A stretch of 64,000 nucleotides of DNA, from the NCBI RefSeq assembly GCF_900108875.1, contig NZ_FNYJ01000003.1, forward strand, positions 579,969 to 643,968. The letters run 5' to 3'. Positions 17,423 through 25,738 of the stretch are shown piece by piece. How positions within the stretch are numbered: position 1 is the stretch's first letter; every line of letters begins with the position of its first letter. Made by a program: the position numbers and the translations under genes. The DNA comes from Pseudomonas sp. NFR16 (GTDB lineage: Bacteria; Pseudomonadota; Gammaproteobacteria; Pseudomonadales; Pseudomonadaceae). The notes below the pieces were generated by a model. It saw only the letters and a program-made list of their open reading frames with translations. It was not told the DNA's origin and did not search any database.

Positions 17423-17614
17423 GAATGGTGTTTCCTGATTAAATATCGAAACTTCTGTCCCCAGTGATGACTGGCGACCGTTGTCAGAAGATGTTCGTTA
17501 TTTCAGGAAGCACCGGGTGTTACATATATATATCCAAGTTAAATTTTCAACGGCCGCCGCCACGCATCAAGCCTCGCGACGATTGTCCGCGAGGCATGAG
17601 CGTGGATGCGCGTG
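17423..17614 (-). promoter_or_regulatory. AT-rich leader of the giant toxin-like gene; terminator-like stem for the DUF2790 gene
   Basis: On the minus strand a GCCTCGCG/CGCGAGGC hairpin (17571-17595) follows the DUF2790 stop without a clear T run. Then comes an AT-rich tract (GGATATATATATG, about 17520-17537) preceded by TTGAAA, a candidate promoter for the toxin gene about 100 bases from its ATG. The AT richness stands out in this GC-rich region. Confidence 0.4.
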
Positions 17615-17881
17615 TCAGCCGTTGCTGCAGCCGTTGCCCATCACCTGGTATTCGAGGACGTGGCGTTTGCCAGCAGAATCTTCGTAAGTCATGCGTTGCG
17701 GGACCACAGCGCAGACGTTGGGCACTTCGTCGACGGAGATGACTTTCGCGATGTCCAGATGAGTCGAGTAGGTGTATTGCTCGACCGGTTGTGCCTGGCT
17801 GGAGACTTCATTCGGTCCGTCCTGCGCCATTGCGGCGACGCTGAAACCACAAAGAGCCATTACAACCACTGCAGCTTTCAT
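17615..17881 (-). CDS. DUF2790 secreted small protein
   Basis: The 88-residue product starts with a Sec signal peptide (MKAAVVVMALCGFSVAAMA, cleavage before QDG). The mature part carries the DUF2790 pattern: YTYSTHLDIAKVISVDEVP, NVCAVVPQRMTYEDSAGKRH, and a C-terminal Cys. Two cysteines may form a disulfide. These proteins are numerous in Pseudomonas and some are metal (copper) responsive; the function is unsettled. AGAGGAAA lies eight bases before the ATG. It is oriented towards the toxin-like gene but separated from it by a stem-loop, so co-transcription is uncertain. Confidence 0.88.
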   Translation of the reverse strand: MKAAVVVMALCGFSVAAMAQDGPNEVSSQAQPVEQYTYSTHLDIAKVISVDEVPNVCAVVPQRMTYEDSAGKRHVLEYQVMGNGCSNG

Positions 17882-18331
17882 TACATGTTTCCTCTAAGTT
17901 GCTTCATCAACTCCGCGATGCAGGAAGTGCGATCGTCAGGGTGCACAGAGTCCTTGTGGGGCTTTGCGTGAAGCCAGTTGATTACAGGTTCGATTACATG
18001 ATTGGCAAGCCGGTGTGGGGGGCTGTTAGTTGTCAATCATTTGCCGTGTTGGCGGAATGAATTCTATGCCGCTGGCCAAAGGTTATATAGAAACCATTCT
18101 GATAAAGACTATTGAGTGAATCGGCAACAATCGGTGTTTTCGCTGTGGATGGTTACAATCGTCTAGTTCTTTGGTCGTAGTGTCTGCATGAAGATTTGCT
18201 GAAAACCGGGCACTTCAGCGGAATTCGGCGTTATGCTCTGATCCGGTAAGACCATCGTCGAATGGCTTTTACGGCCATCGGCGGATACAACGGCGCTATA
18301 CAAAAACAACATTTCCACCGAGGTAAGAAAG
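17882..18331. other. Intergenic region upstream of acs
   Basis: A 450-base divergent gap between the DUF2790 gene and acs. I see no gene. AT-rich patches at 18045-18130 (GGTTATATAGAAACC and similar) are likely promoter/regulator territory for acs. A near sigma-54 match around 18187 (TGCATGAAGATTTGCT) has the wrong spacing between the two elements and is not called. Confidence 0.4.
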
Positions 18332-20287
18332 ATGAGTGCGGCTTCCCTGTACCCCGTCCGCCCTGAAGTGGCAGCCCAGACGCTGACTGACGAGGCGACC
18401 TACAAGGCCATGTACCAGCAGTCGGTGGTCAACCCCGATGGCTTCTGGCGTGAACAAGCCCAGCGCCTTGACTGGATCAAGCCTTTCACCACCGTCAAAC
18501 AGACCTCCTTCGACGACCATCGCGTCGACATCAAGTGGTTCGCCGATGGCACCTTGAACGTTTCCTACAATTGTCTTGACCGCCATCTGGCAGAGCGTGG
18601 CGATCAGGTCGCAATCATCTGGGAGGGCGACGATCCTTCCGAAAGCCGCATTATCACCTATCGCGAACTGCATGAAGAAGTCTGCAAGTTCGCCAACGCC
18701 CTGCGTGGTCAGGACGTGCACCGGGGTGACGTGGTCACCCTCTATATGCCGATGATTCCTGAAGCCGTGGTCGCCATGCTGGCCTGCGCGCGCATCGGCG
18801 CGATTCACTCGGTGGTGTTCGGTGGCTTCTCGCCCGAGGCGCTGGCCGGTCGCATCATCGACTGCAAATCCAAAGTGGTGATCACCGCTGACGAGGGGCT
18901 GCGGGGCGGCAAGAAAACCGCGCTCAAGGCCAACGTCGATCGCGCATTGACCAACCCTGAAACCAGCAGTGTGCAGAAAGTCATCGTGTGCAAGCGCACC
19001 GGTGGCGAGATCGAGTGGAACCGTCACCGCGACATCTGGTACCACGCGCTGCTGGAAGTGGCATCGACCACCTGCGCGCCAAAAGAGATGGGCGCCGAGG
19101 AGTCGCTGTTCATTCTCTACACTTCGGGTTCGACCGGTAAGCCAAAAGGCGTTCTGCACACCACCGCCGGTTACCTGCTGTACGCAGCGCTCACCCACGA
19201 GCGCGTGTTCGACTACAAGCCGGGCGAGATTTACTGGTGTACCGCCGACGTCGGCTGGGTCACTGGCCACAGCTACATTGTCTACGGTCCGCTGGCCAAC
19301 GGTGCGACCACGCTGCTGTTCGAGGGCATCCCGAACTACCCGGACATCACGCGGATGTCGAAGGTCATCGACAAACACAAGGTCAACATCCTCTACACCG
19401 CGCCTACCGCCATCCGCGCAATGATGGCCGAAGGCACCAAGGCCGTCGAAGGCGCAGACGGTTCAAGCCTGCGTCTGTTGGGTTCGGTGGGTGAGCCGAT
19501 CAACCCGGAGGCCTGGAACTGGTACTACAACACGGTCGGCAACCAGAAATGCCCGATCGTCGACACCTGGTGGCAGACCGAAACCGGCGGCATCCTGATC
19601 AGCCCGCTGCCGGGTGCCACTGCGCTCAAGCCCGGTTCGGCGACCCGGCCGTTCTTCGGCGTGATTCCGGCGCTGGTGGATAACCTGGGCAACCTGATCG
19701 AAGGCGCGGCGGAAGGCAATCTGGTGATTCTCGATTCCTGGCCAGGACAGTCGCGCACGCTGTATGGCGATCATGATCGCTTCGTCGACACCTACTTCAA
19801 GACCTTCCGTGGCATGTACTTCACCGGCGACGGCGCGCGCCGCGATGAAGACGGCTACTACTGGATCACGGGCCGGGTGGATGACGTTCTCAACGTTTCC
19901 GGTCACCGCATGGGCACCGCCGAGATCGAGAGCGCGATGGTTGCGCACCCGAAAGTGGCCGAGGCCGCAGTGGTCGGCGTGCCGCACGATCTGAAGGGGC
20001 AGGGCATATACGTCTACGTCACGCTCAATGGCGGTGAAGTGCCGGATGAGGCCCTGCGTATCGAACTGCGCAACTGGGTGCGCAAAGAGATTGGCCCGAT
20101 TGCCTCGCCGGACGTCATTCAGTGGGCGCCGGGCCTGCCGAAAACGCGCTCCGGCAAGATCATGCGCCGCATCCTGCGCAAGATCGCCACCGGCGAGTAT
20201 GACGCGTTGGGCGACATCTCGACGCTGGCCGATCCGGGCGTCGTTGCGCATCTGGTCGAGACCCACAAGACCATGACCGCCGCCTGA
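18332..20287 (+). CDS. acs: Acetyl-CoA synthetase
   Basis: Acs activates acetate to acetyl-AMP and then acetyl-CoA in the cytoplasm. The 651-residue length is typical. The AMP-binding P-loop YTSGSTGKPKGV, the A8 hinge region TGRVDDVLNVSGHRMGTAEI and the C-terminal PKTRSGKIMRR are present. The lysine in the last motif is K609, the residue acetylated for control in Salmonella Acs. GAGGTAAGAAAG precedes the ATG. It is monocistronic, with a terminator right after it. Confidence 0.97.
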   Translation: MSAASLYPVRPEVAAQTLTDEATYKAMYQQSVVNPDGFWREQAQRLDWIKPFTTVKQTSFDDHRVDIKWFADGTLNVSYNCLDRHLAERGDQVAIIWEGDDPSESRIITYRELHEEVCKFANALRGQDVHRGDVVTLYMPMIPEAVVAMLACARIGAIHSVVFGGFSPEALAGRIIDCKSKVVITADEGLRGGKKTALKANVDRALTNPETSSVQKVIVCKRTGGEIEWNRHRDIWYHALLEVASTTCAPKEMGAEESLFILYTSGSTGKPKGVLHTTAGYLLYAALTHERVFDYKPGEIYWCTADVGWVTGHSYIVYGPLANGATTLLFEGIPNYPDITRMSKVIDKHKVNILYTAPTAIRAMMAEGTKAVEGADGSSLRLLGSVGEPINPEAWNWYYNTVGNQKCPIVDTWWQTETGGILISPLPGATALKPGSATRPFFGVIPALVDNLGNLIEGAAEGNLVILDSWPGQSRTLYGDHDRFVDTYFKTFRGMYFTGDGARRDEDGYYWITGRVDDVLNVSGHRMGTAEIESAMVAHPKVAEAAVVGVPHDLKGQGIYVYVTLNGGEVPDEALRIELRNWVRKEIGPIASPDVIQWAPGLPKTRSGKIMRRILRKIATGEYDALGDISTLADPGVVAHLVETHKTMTAA

Positions 20288-20300
20288 CGGTCATTCGACG

Positions 20301-20338
20301 AGCGAGAGCGTCTGCCTGAGGGCAGACGTTTCGCTTTT
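20301..20338 (+). terminator. Terminator after acs
   Basis: A CGTCTGCC-TGAG-GGCAGACG stem, extended by outer AGCGA/TCGCT pairing, is followed by TTTT. Confidence 0.85.
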
Positions 20339-20489
20339 GGTGAGTTACCTACACAAATCGAACGTCCCACCACTCCCGGGTCACCAAGGATGCCGGCTCC
20401 TGGTTTGGCCCTTCCTTCTTCAGAATTCCTTCACTCACATTGCGTTTGGCGGTGTCCGAACTCTCCCGTAGAAGATCAACAGCGACAGC

Positions 20490-20689
20490 TTCCCGGCTGA
20501 AGCCGGTCCTACAGGGCGCATGCATCGTTTGGTAGGTAGGACCGGCTTTAGCCGGGAAAACGCCGTTTCGTTCGCCATCGATTTCCGGTGTGCGCACCGA
20601 GGCTTTCCCGGCTGAAGCCGGTCCTACGGTCTGAAACGGTCCCCTGGATGCACGCGATGCTTCTGTGGGACCGGCTTCAGCCGGGAAGC
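20490..20689. repeat. BIME of four CCGGCTTCAGCCGG-type REP arms
   Basis: Four arms alternate in orientation: TTCCCGGCTGAAGCCGGTCC at 20490, GTAGGACCGGCTTTAGCCGG at about 20535, TTCCCGGCTGAAGCCGGTCC at about 20606, and TGGGACCGGCTTCAGCCGGG at about 20665. This is the same family as 8382-8586. Confidence 0.9.
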
Positions 20690-20699
20690 CTTTGATCAG

Positions 20700-20985
20700 C
20701 TTTTGATCTTCATGCGCAAGATGCCCAAACACCGCCATCGCGACTTGGGTGCAGGCTGAGCGCAGGTCTCGTGGAGTGGGCCGAGCGGCATGGATGCCGC
20801 GAGAGCCGCCCCCCGCCATGGATGGCGGATGGCGGCGGGCCCACGGAGCGAGGCCGGAGTGAAGGAACCCTGACGAAGGAAGGGCCCAACCGAGAGCAAG
20901 CACCCTTGGTTACTTGGGGTGCTTTTCCAAGTAACTCGCCGAAGGCGAAACAGTCTGCCGTGAGGCAGGCGCTCCTGATCTTCAC
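20700..20985. repeat. Long structured Pseudomonas intergenic repeat (about 285 bases)
   Basis: The stretch is a chain of perfect short palindromes: GCGGCAT/ATGCCGC (20785-20800), CCGCCAT/ATGGCGG (about 20813-20828), GGGCCC at 20838 and again near 20882, and GTTACTTGG/CCAAGTAAC (about 20909-20937). It is open on both strands in several frames but has no ribosome site. From memory, near-identical sequences recur between genes in many Pseudomonas genomes and produce spurious protein calls. I therefore call it a repeat or structured RNA and not a gene. Confidence 0.6.
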
Positions 20986-21238
20986 ACTTGCCAGATTGAG
21001 GATCGGGAAATATCGATGTGTTACCGCACATCCGGCCCGGTAATCCCGCGCCCCGCCCTGGGGTATTTCCACTCGAATACCGCGCATTTCACCGACCCGG
21101 ACAAACCTGCTCCCACGCCACGCTTGCCGGATTAGAAGGCTTTGCCAATAATGGGCGCGTTACTTGCTTCGTTGATAGGTTTGTCGTTCGCGGTCCTTGC
21201 ATAAACCTTTTGGACTGTCAATCAGGCTGATCACGTTT

Positions 21239-21280
21239 CTCTGTGCTTCTGTAACTTGTTGTCGCATTGAAGAAATATCG
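21239..21280 (+). promoter_or_regulatory. ArgR operator upstream of aotJ
   Basis: The Pseudomonas ArgR half-site consensus TGTCGC-N8-AA is met exactly at 21260-21275. A degenerate partner lies exactly 21 bases upstream (CTCTGT-N8-AA at 21239-21254), giving the direct-repeat geometry described for ArgR. It lies about 155 bases before the aotJ ATG. Confidence 0.65.
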
Positions 21281-21435
21281 ACTTTCAGCCTGCCGCTAAA
21301 ATGCCGATCACTCGCCGAAGGCCTGTCGGGCGCTGAGCTCGAACGGCACCTCGCGTCACAATTCAGATATTCCTTCTGCACATTGGGCGTTTCGCTCACT
21401 GCCATTTGTCGCGTTTTACCGATGGAGTTCCAAGA

Positions 21436-22212
21436 ATGAAAAAGCTCATGCTGCTGGGTGCGCTGGCGCTGTCCGTATTGGCTCAGCCAACCTTCGCCGA
21501 TGAAAAGCCTCTGAAAATCGGCATCGAGGCAGCCTACCCTCCATTCGCCTCCAAGGCCCCGGACGGCAGCATCGTCGGATTCGACTACGACATCGGCAAC
21601 GCCCTGTGCGAAGAAATGAAGGTCAAGTGCGTCTGGGTCGAGCAAGAATTCGACGGCCTGATCCCGGCGCTCAAAGTGCGCAAAATCGACGCCATCCTGT
21701 CCTCGATGTCCATCACCGAAGACCGCAAGAAATCCGTCGATTTCAGCAACAAGTATTACAACACGCCGGCCCGTCTGGTCATGAAGCAGGGCACCGTCGT
21801 CAGCGACGGCCTGACCGAGCTCAAGGGCAAGAACATCGGCGTGCAGCGGGGTTCGATCCACGAGCGGTTCGCCAAGGAAGTGCTGGCTCCGCTGGGTGCT
21901 GAAGTCAAGCCTTACAGTTCCCAGAACGAAATCTACCTGGACATCGGCGCCGGTCGTCTCGATGGCACCGTGGCCGACGCCACTCTGCTGCAGGACGGTT
22001 TCCTGAACACTGATTCGGGCAAGGGCTACGCGTTCGTCGGCCCGGCTTTCACTGACGTCAACTACTTCGGCGACGGCGTCGGCATCGCCGTACGCAAGGG
22101 CGACAAGGCGGATCTGGACAAGATCAACGCGGCCATTGCAGCCATCCGCGCCAACGGTAAATACAAAGCCATCCAGGACAAATACTTCAATTTCGACATC
22201 TACGGTCAGTAA
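21436..22212 (+). CDS. aotJ: Arginine/ornithine periplasmic binding protein
   Basis: AotJ captures arginine or ornithine in the periplasm for the AotQMP ABC importer. The 258-residue product has a Sec signal peptide (MKKLMLLGALALSVLA..., cleavage after A21) and the family-3 solute-binding pattern GFDYDIGNALCEEMKVKCVW and SSMSITEDRKKSVDFSNKYY. The frame is open ten codons further upstream, but ATG at 21436 begins the signal peptide and follows a GGAGTTCCAAGA site. Lead gene of aotJQMOP-argR, behind an ArgR operator. Confidence 0.95.
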   Translation: MKKLMLLGALALSVLAQPTFADEKPLKIGIEAAYPPFASKAPDGSIVGFDYDIGNALCEEMKVKCVWVEQEFDGLIPALKVRKIDAILSSMSITEDRKKSVDFSNKYYNTPARLVMKQGTVVSDGLTELKGKNIGVQRGSIHERFAKEVLAPLGAEVKPYSSQNEIYLDIGAGRLDGTVADATLLQDGFLNTDSGKGYAFVGPAFTDVNYFGDGVGIAVRKGDKADLDKINAAIAAIRANGKYKAIQDKYFNFDIYGQ

Positions 22213-22229
22213 ATCGATCTGATGTCGCC

Positions 22230-22277
22230 AATGGCGCAGGCAGTGGGTTCTCAAACCTTCTGAATGCGCCATTTTTC
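22230..22277 (+). terminator. Attenuating hairpin between aotJ and aotQ
   Basis: A perfect 9-bp inverted repeat AATGGCGCA ... TGCGCCATT runs into TTTTT. In ABC operons such a partial terminator after the binding-protein gene makes the binding protein more abundant than the membrane subunits. Confidence 0.65.
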
Positions 22278-22303
22278 TATCCCGCGCTCGAGGGCCAAAC
22301 AAC

Positions 22304-22993
22304 ATGTTGAAAGGCTACGGAGCCGTCATCCTTGACGGTGCATGGCTGACCTTGCAGCTCGCTCTGTGCTCCATGGCGCTGGCGATCGTGCTCGGCCTGA
22401 TCGGCGTGGCATTGCGGCTGTCGCCGGTACGCTGGCTGGCCTGGCTGGGCGACCTGTATTCCACCGTCATTCGTGGCATTCCCGACCTGGTGCTGATTCT
22501 GCTGATCTTCTACGGCGGTCAGGACCTGCTCAACCGCGTCGCCCCTTTGTTGGGCCATGGCGACTACATCGACCTGAACCCGCTGATGGCCGGCATCGGC
22601 ACGCTGGGCTTCATTTTCGGTGCTTACCTTTCCGAAACATTTCGCGGCGCCTTCATGGCCATTCCCAAAGGGCAGGCCGAAGCCGGCATGGCCTATGGCA
22701 TGAGCAGCTCGCGCGTATTCTTTCGCATCCTGGTGCCGCAGATGATTCGTCTGGCGATTCCGGGATTCACCAACAACTGGCTGGTGCTGACCAAGGCGAC
22801 CGCGCTGATTTCCGTCGTCGGCCTGCAAGACATGATGTTCAAGGCCAAGCAGGCGGCCGACGCCACCCGCGAACCCTTCACGTTCTTCCTCGCAGTCGCG
22901 GCCATGTACCTGGTGATCACCAGCGTCTCGCTGCTGATACTGCGCCGCATCGAAAAACGCTATTCGGCCGGCGTAAGGGTGGCAGAGCTATGA
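22304..22993 (+). CDS. aotQ: Arginine/ornithine ABC importer permease
   Basis: The 229-residue inner-membrane subunit has about five membrane segments and the HisQ/HisM-type EAA loop (GQAEAGMAYGMSSSRVFFRI), the contact with the ATPase. It pairs with AotM to form the arginine/ornithine channel. Its TGA overlaps the aotM ATG by four bases (ATGA), giving translational coupling. Confidence 0.94.
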   Translation: MLKGYGAVILDGAWLTLQLALCSMALAIVLGLIGVALRLSPVRWLAWLGDLYSTVIRGIPDLVLILLIFYGGQDLLNRVAPLLGHGDYIDLNPLMAGIGTLGFIFGAYLSETFRGAFMAIPKGQAEAGMAYGMSSSRVFFRILVPQMIRLAIPGFTNNWLVLTKATALISVVGLQDMMFKAKQAADATREPFTFFLAVAAMYLVITSVSLLILRRIEKRYSAGVRVAEL

Positions 22994-23688
22994 TTTTCGA
23001 TTACAACGTCGTCTGGGAAAACCTGCCGCTCTATTTCGGCGGTCTGTTGATCACCCTGAAGCTGCTCGCGCTGTCACTGTTCTTCGGTCTGTTGGCCGCT
23101 CTGCCGCTCGGGCTGATGCGGGTGTCGAAAGTCGCCTGGGTCAATCTGCTCGCCTGGAGCTACACCTACGTGATTCGCGGCACGCCGATGCTGGTGCAGC
23201 TGTTTCTCATCTACTACGGTCTGGCGCAGTTCGAGGCCGTGCGCGAAAGCATTCTCTGGCCGTGGCTGTCGAGTGCCACCTTCTGCGCGTGCCTGGCCTT
23301 TGCCATCAATACCAGTGCCTACACCGCCGAAATCATCGCCGGCAGCCTGAAATCCACCCCGCCCGGCGAGATCGAAGCCGCCCGTGCGATGGGCATGTCG
23401 AAAGCCAAGATGTATCGCCGCATTCTGCTGCCGTCGGCCCTGCGCCGGGCGCTGCCGCAGTACAGCAACGAAGTGATCATGATGCTGCAGACCACCAGTC
23501 TGGCGTCCATCGTCACGCTGATCGACATCACCGGCGCGGCGCGCACCGTCAATGCGCAGTTTTACCTGCCGTTCGAGGCGTACATCACCGCCGGGGTGTT
23601 CTACCTGTGCCTGACGTTCATTCTGGTGAAACTGTTCAAGCTGGCTGAGCGCCGCTGGCTCAGCTATCTCGCGCCGAGGAAGCACTGA
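22990..23688 (+). CDS. aotM: Arginine/ornithine ABC importer permease
   Basis: The 232-residue partner permease has an EAA loop at GEIEAARAMGMSKAKMYRRI. The start is the ATG at 22990 that overlaps the aotQ stop; a much longer open frame upstream in this phase is only the shadow of aotQ. About five membrane segments are visible (for example LLITLKLLALSLFFGLLAAL). Confidence 0.95.
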   Translation: MIFDYNVVWENLPLYFGGLLITLKLLALSLFFGLLAALPLGLMRVSKVAWVNLLAWSYTYVIRGTPMLVQLFLIYYGLAQFEAVRESILWPWLSSATFCACLAFAINTSAYTAEIIAGSLKSTPPGEIEAARAMGMSKAKMYRRILLPSALRRALPQYSNEVIMMLQTTSLASIVTLIDITGAARTVNAQFYLPFEAYITAGVFYLCLTFILVKLFKLAERRWLSYLAPRKH

Positions 23689-23689
23689 T

Positions 23690-24802
23690 ATGCAACGCAT
23701 CGATCACAGCCTGCCGTGGGGCAACCTGGGTACGCAGCGCACGCTGACGGTTTTCCGCTTCGGCCATGGCGAGCGCAAAGCCTATATTCAGGCCAGCCTG
23801 CATGCCGACGAACTGCCGGGCATGCGCACCGCCTGGGCCTTGAAACAGCGGCTGGTGCAGCTCGAAGAACAGGGCTTGCTCAAGGGTGTCGTCGAGCTGG
23901 TGCCGGTGGCCAATCCGATCGGTCTGTGCCAGCTGCTGCAAGGCAATCACCAGGGGCGATTCGAGTACGGCAGTGGCAAGAACTTCAATCGCGATTTCAC
24001 CGAGTTGAGCGGTCCCGTCGCAGACAGGCTTGCAGGCAAACTGGGCGATGATCCGCATGCCAACGTCAGGCTGATTCGTCAGGCAATGGCGGATGTGCTC
24101 GAGCAATTGCCAGCCGCGGGCAGCGAGTTGGCGGGTATGCAGCGCGTGCTGCTGAGCCACGCCTGCAACGCTGACATCGTGCTCGATCTGCATTGCGACA
24201 CCGACGCTTCGCTGCACATGTATGCCTTGCCCCAGCATTGGCCGCAGTGGCGCTCGCTTTCTGCCCATTTGGGCGTGAGTGTCGGTCTGCTCGCCGAGGA
24301 TTCCGGTGGCAGCTCGTTCGACGAGGCCTGCTCGCTGCCGTGGTTGCGTCTGGCCAAGCAGTTTCCCGATGCCCGGATTCCTCTGGCGTGCATGTCCACG
24401 ACGCTGGAACTGGGCGGTCAGTCCAACACCGGCAAGGACGAGGCCGAAGCCTATGCCGAGGGCATTCTGGCGTTCCTCGCCGAGCAGGGCCTGATCAGTG
24501 GCGACTGGCCGCAGCCGGGCCATGAAGCCTGTGAAGGCATGCCGTTCGAAGGCACTGAAATGATCTACGCGCCGCATCCGGGCGTGCTGACCTTCCTGCG
24601 GCCCGCGGGCGCCTGGGTCGAGCCCGGCGAGCCGCTGTTTGAGGTCATCGACCCGCTGAACGATCGCGCGACCACGGTGTGCGCCGGTACCGCAGGCGTG
24701 CTGTTCGCCATCGAAAAACTGCGTTACGCCCAGCCGGGTTTCTGGATGGCCAAAGTGGCAGGCCGCACCCCGTTGCGCAGCGGCCGCCTGCTCAGTGACT
24801 GA
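23690..24802 (+). CDS. aotO: Succinylglutamate desuccinylase/aspartoacylase-family protein
   Basis: The 370-residue cytoplasmic zinc-hydrolase-like protein is conserved inside Pseudomonas aot operons. A metal-binding HADE (in ASLHADELPGM) and a later LDLHCDTD segment match the AstE/aspartoacylase pattern. Its role in arginine uptake is unknown; P. aeruginosa work found it dispensable for transport (from memory). It starts one base after the aotM stop. Confidence 0.9.
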   Translation: MQRIDHSLPWGNLGTQRTLTVFRFGHGERKAYIQASLHADELPGMRTAWALKQRLVQLEEQGLLKGVVELVPVANPIGLCQLLQGNHQGRFEYGSGKNFNRDFTELSGPVADRLAGKLGDDPHANVRLIRQAMADVLEQLPAAGSELAGMQRVLLSHACNADIVLDLHCDTDASLHMYALPQHWPQWRSLSAHLGVSVGLLAEDSGGSSFDEACSLPWLRLAKQFPDARIPLACMSTTLELGGQSNTGKDEAEAYAEGILAFLAEQGLISGDWPQPGHEACEGMPFEGTEMIYAPHPGVLTFLRPAGAWVEPGEPLFEVIDPLNDRATTVCAGTAGVLFAIEKLRYAQPGFWMAKVAGRTPLRSGRLLSD

Positions 24803-24823
24803 TTACTTGTGAGAACCCAAACC

Positions 24824-25588
24824 ATGAACAAACTGGAAGTCCAGGACCTGCACAAGTGCTACGGCAGTCACGAGGTGCTCAAAGGCGTCTCGCTGACCGC
24901 CAAAGCTGGCGATGTGATCAGCATCATCGGCTCCAGCGGCTCGGGCAAAAGTACGTTCCTGCGCTGCATCAATCTGCTGGAACAACCGAAGTCCGGCCGC
25001 ATTCTGCTCAACAACGAGGAGCTCAAACTGGTCGCCAACAAGGACGGCGGGCTCAAGGCTGCCGACCCGAAACAGCTGCAACGCATGCGCTCGCGTCTGT
25101 CGATGGTGTTCCAGCATTTCAATCTGTGGTCGCACATGACCGCGCTGGAGAACGTCATCGAGGCGCCGGTTCATGTGCTGGGCGTGCCAAAGAAAGAAGC
25201 GCTGGAAAAGGCCGAGCATTACTTGAGCAAGGTCGGCGTCGCGCATCGCAAGGACGCCTTTCCAGGGCACATGTCCGGCGGCGAACAACAGCGCGTGGCG
25301 ATTGCCCGGGCACTGGCGATGGAGCCTGAGGTGATGCTGTTCGACGAGCCGACTTCGGCGCTCGACCCCGAACTGGTCGGCGACGTGTTGAAGGTCATGC
25401 AGGCGCTGGCCCAGGAAGGCCGCACGATGGTCGTCGTCACCCACGAAATGGGCTTCGCCCGCGAAGTGTCGAACCAGTTGATCTTCCTGCACAAGGGCTT
25501 GGTGGAAGAGAGCGGCGACCCGCGTCAGGTGCTGGTCAATCCGAAGTCGGAGCGTCTCCAGCAGTTCTTGTCCGGCAGCCTGAAGTAA
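24824..25588 (+). CDS. aotP: Arginine/ornithine ABC importer ATPase
   Basis: The 254-residue ATPase has Walker A GSSGSGKST, signature MSGGEQQRVAIARAL, Walker B VMLFDEPTSALDP and the switch histidine in VVVTHEMGF. ATG at 24824 gives the 254-residue length of known AotP; an upstream GTG at 24809 adds five residues with no better ribosome site. It energises AotQM. Confidence 0.96.
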   Translation: MNKLEVQDLHKCYGSHEVLKGVSLTAKAGDVISIIGSSGSGKSTFLRCINLLEQPKSGRILLNNEELKLVANKDGGLKAADPKQLQRMRSRLSMVFQHFNLWSHMTALENVIEAPVHVLGVPKKEALEKAEHYLSKVGVAHRKDAFPGHMSGGEQQRVAIARALAMEPEVMLFDEPTSALDPELVGDVLKVMQALAQEGRTMVVVTHEMGFAREVSNQLIFLHKGLVEESGDPRQVLVNPKSERLQQFLSGSLK

Positions 25589-25627
25589 GGGTTGCCGCCG
25601 TTGCCAACGGTGCGTTTTGCGTCAGAA

Positions 25628-25668
25628 CAGTTCATGCTGCGCGTCATTCAAAACGCCGCCATGAACTG
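25628..25668. promoter_or_regulatory. Inverted repeat between aotP and argR
   Basis: A perfect 9-bp inverted repeat CAGTTCATG / CATGAACTG has a 23-base centre. It may be an mRNA hairpin or a binding site in the 150-base gap before argR. No T run follows, so it is not a classical terminator. Confidence 0.35.
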
Positions 25669-25738
25669 AATGCAACAGATTCACTTCGCACGCCCGAGCG
25701 TGTGACCCATAACAGCGACACGTTTCGGATTGCACGCC

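Noticed and set aside
18185..18205. Possible sigma-54 promoter upstream of acs (CTGCATGAAGATTTGCT)
   Set aside because: Spacing between the -24 and -12 elements is 11 instead of 10 and the GG is not present.
20771..21043. A 90-codon frame that resembles many annotated Pseudomonas hypothetical proteins
   Set aside because: It lies in the palindrome-chain repeat, lacks a ribosome site, and comparable frames are open on both strands; the apparent conservation is that of the DNA repeat.
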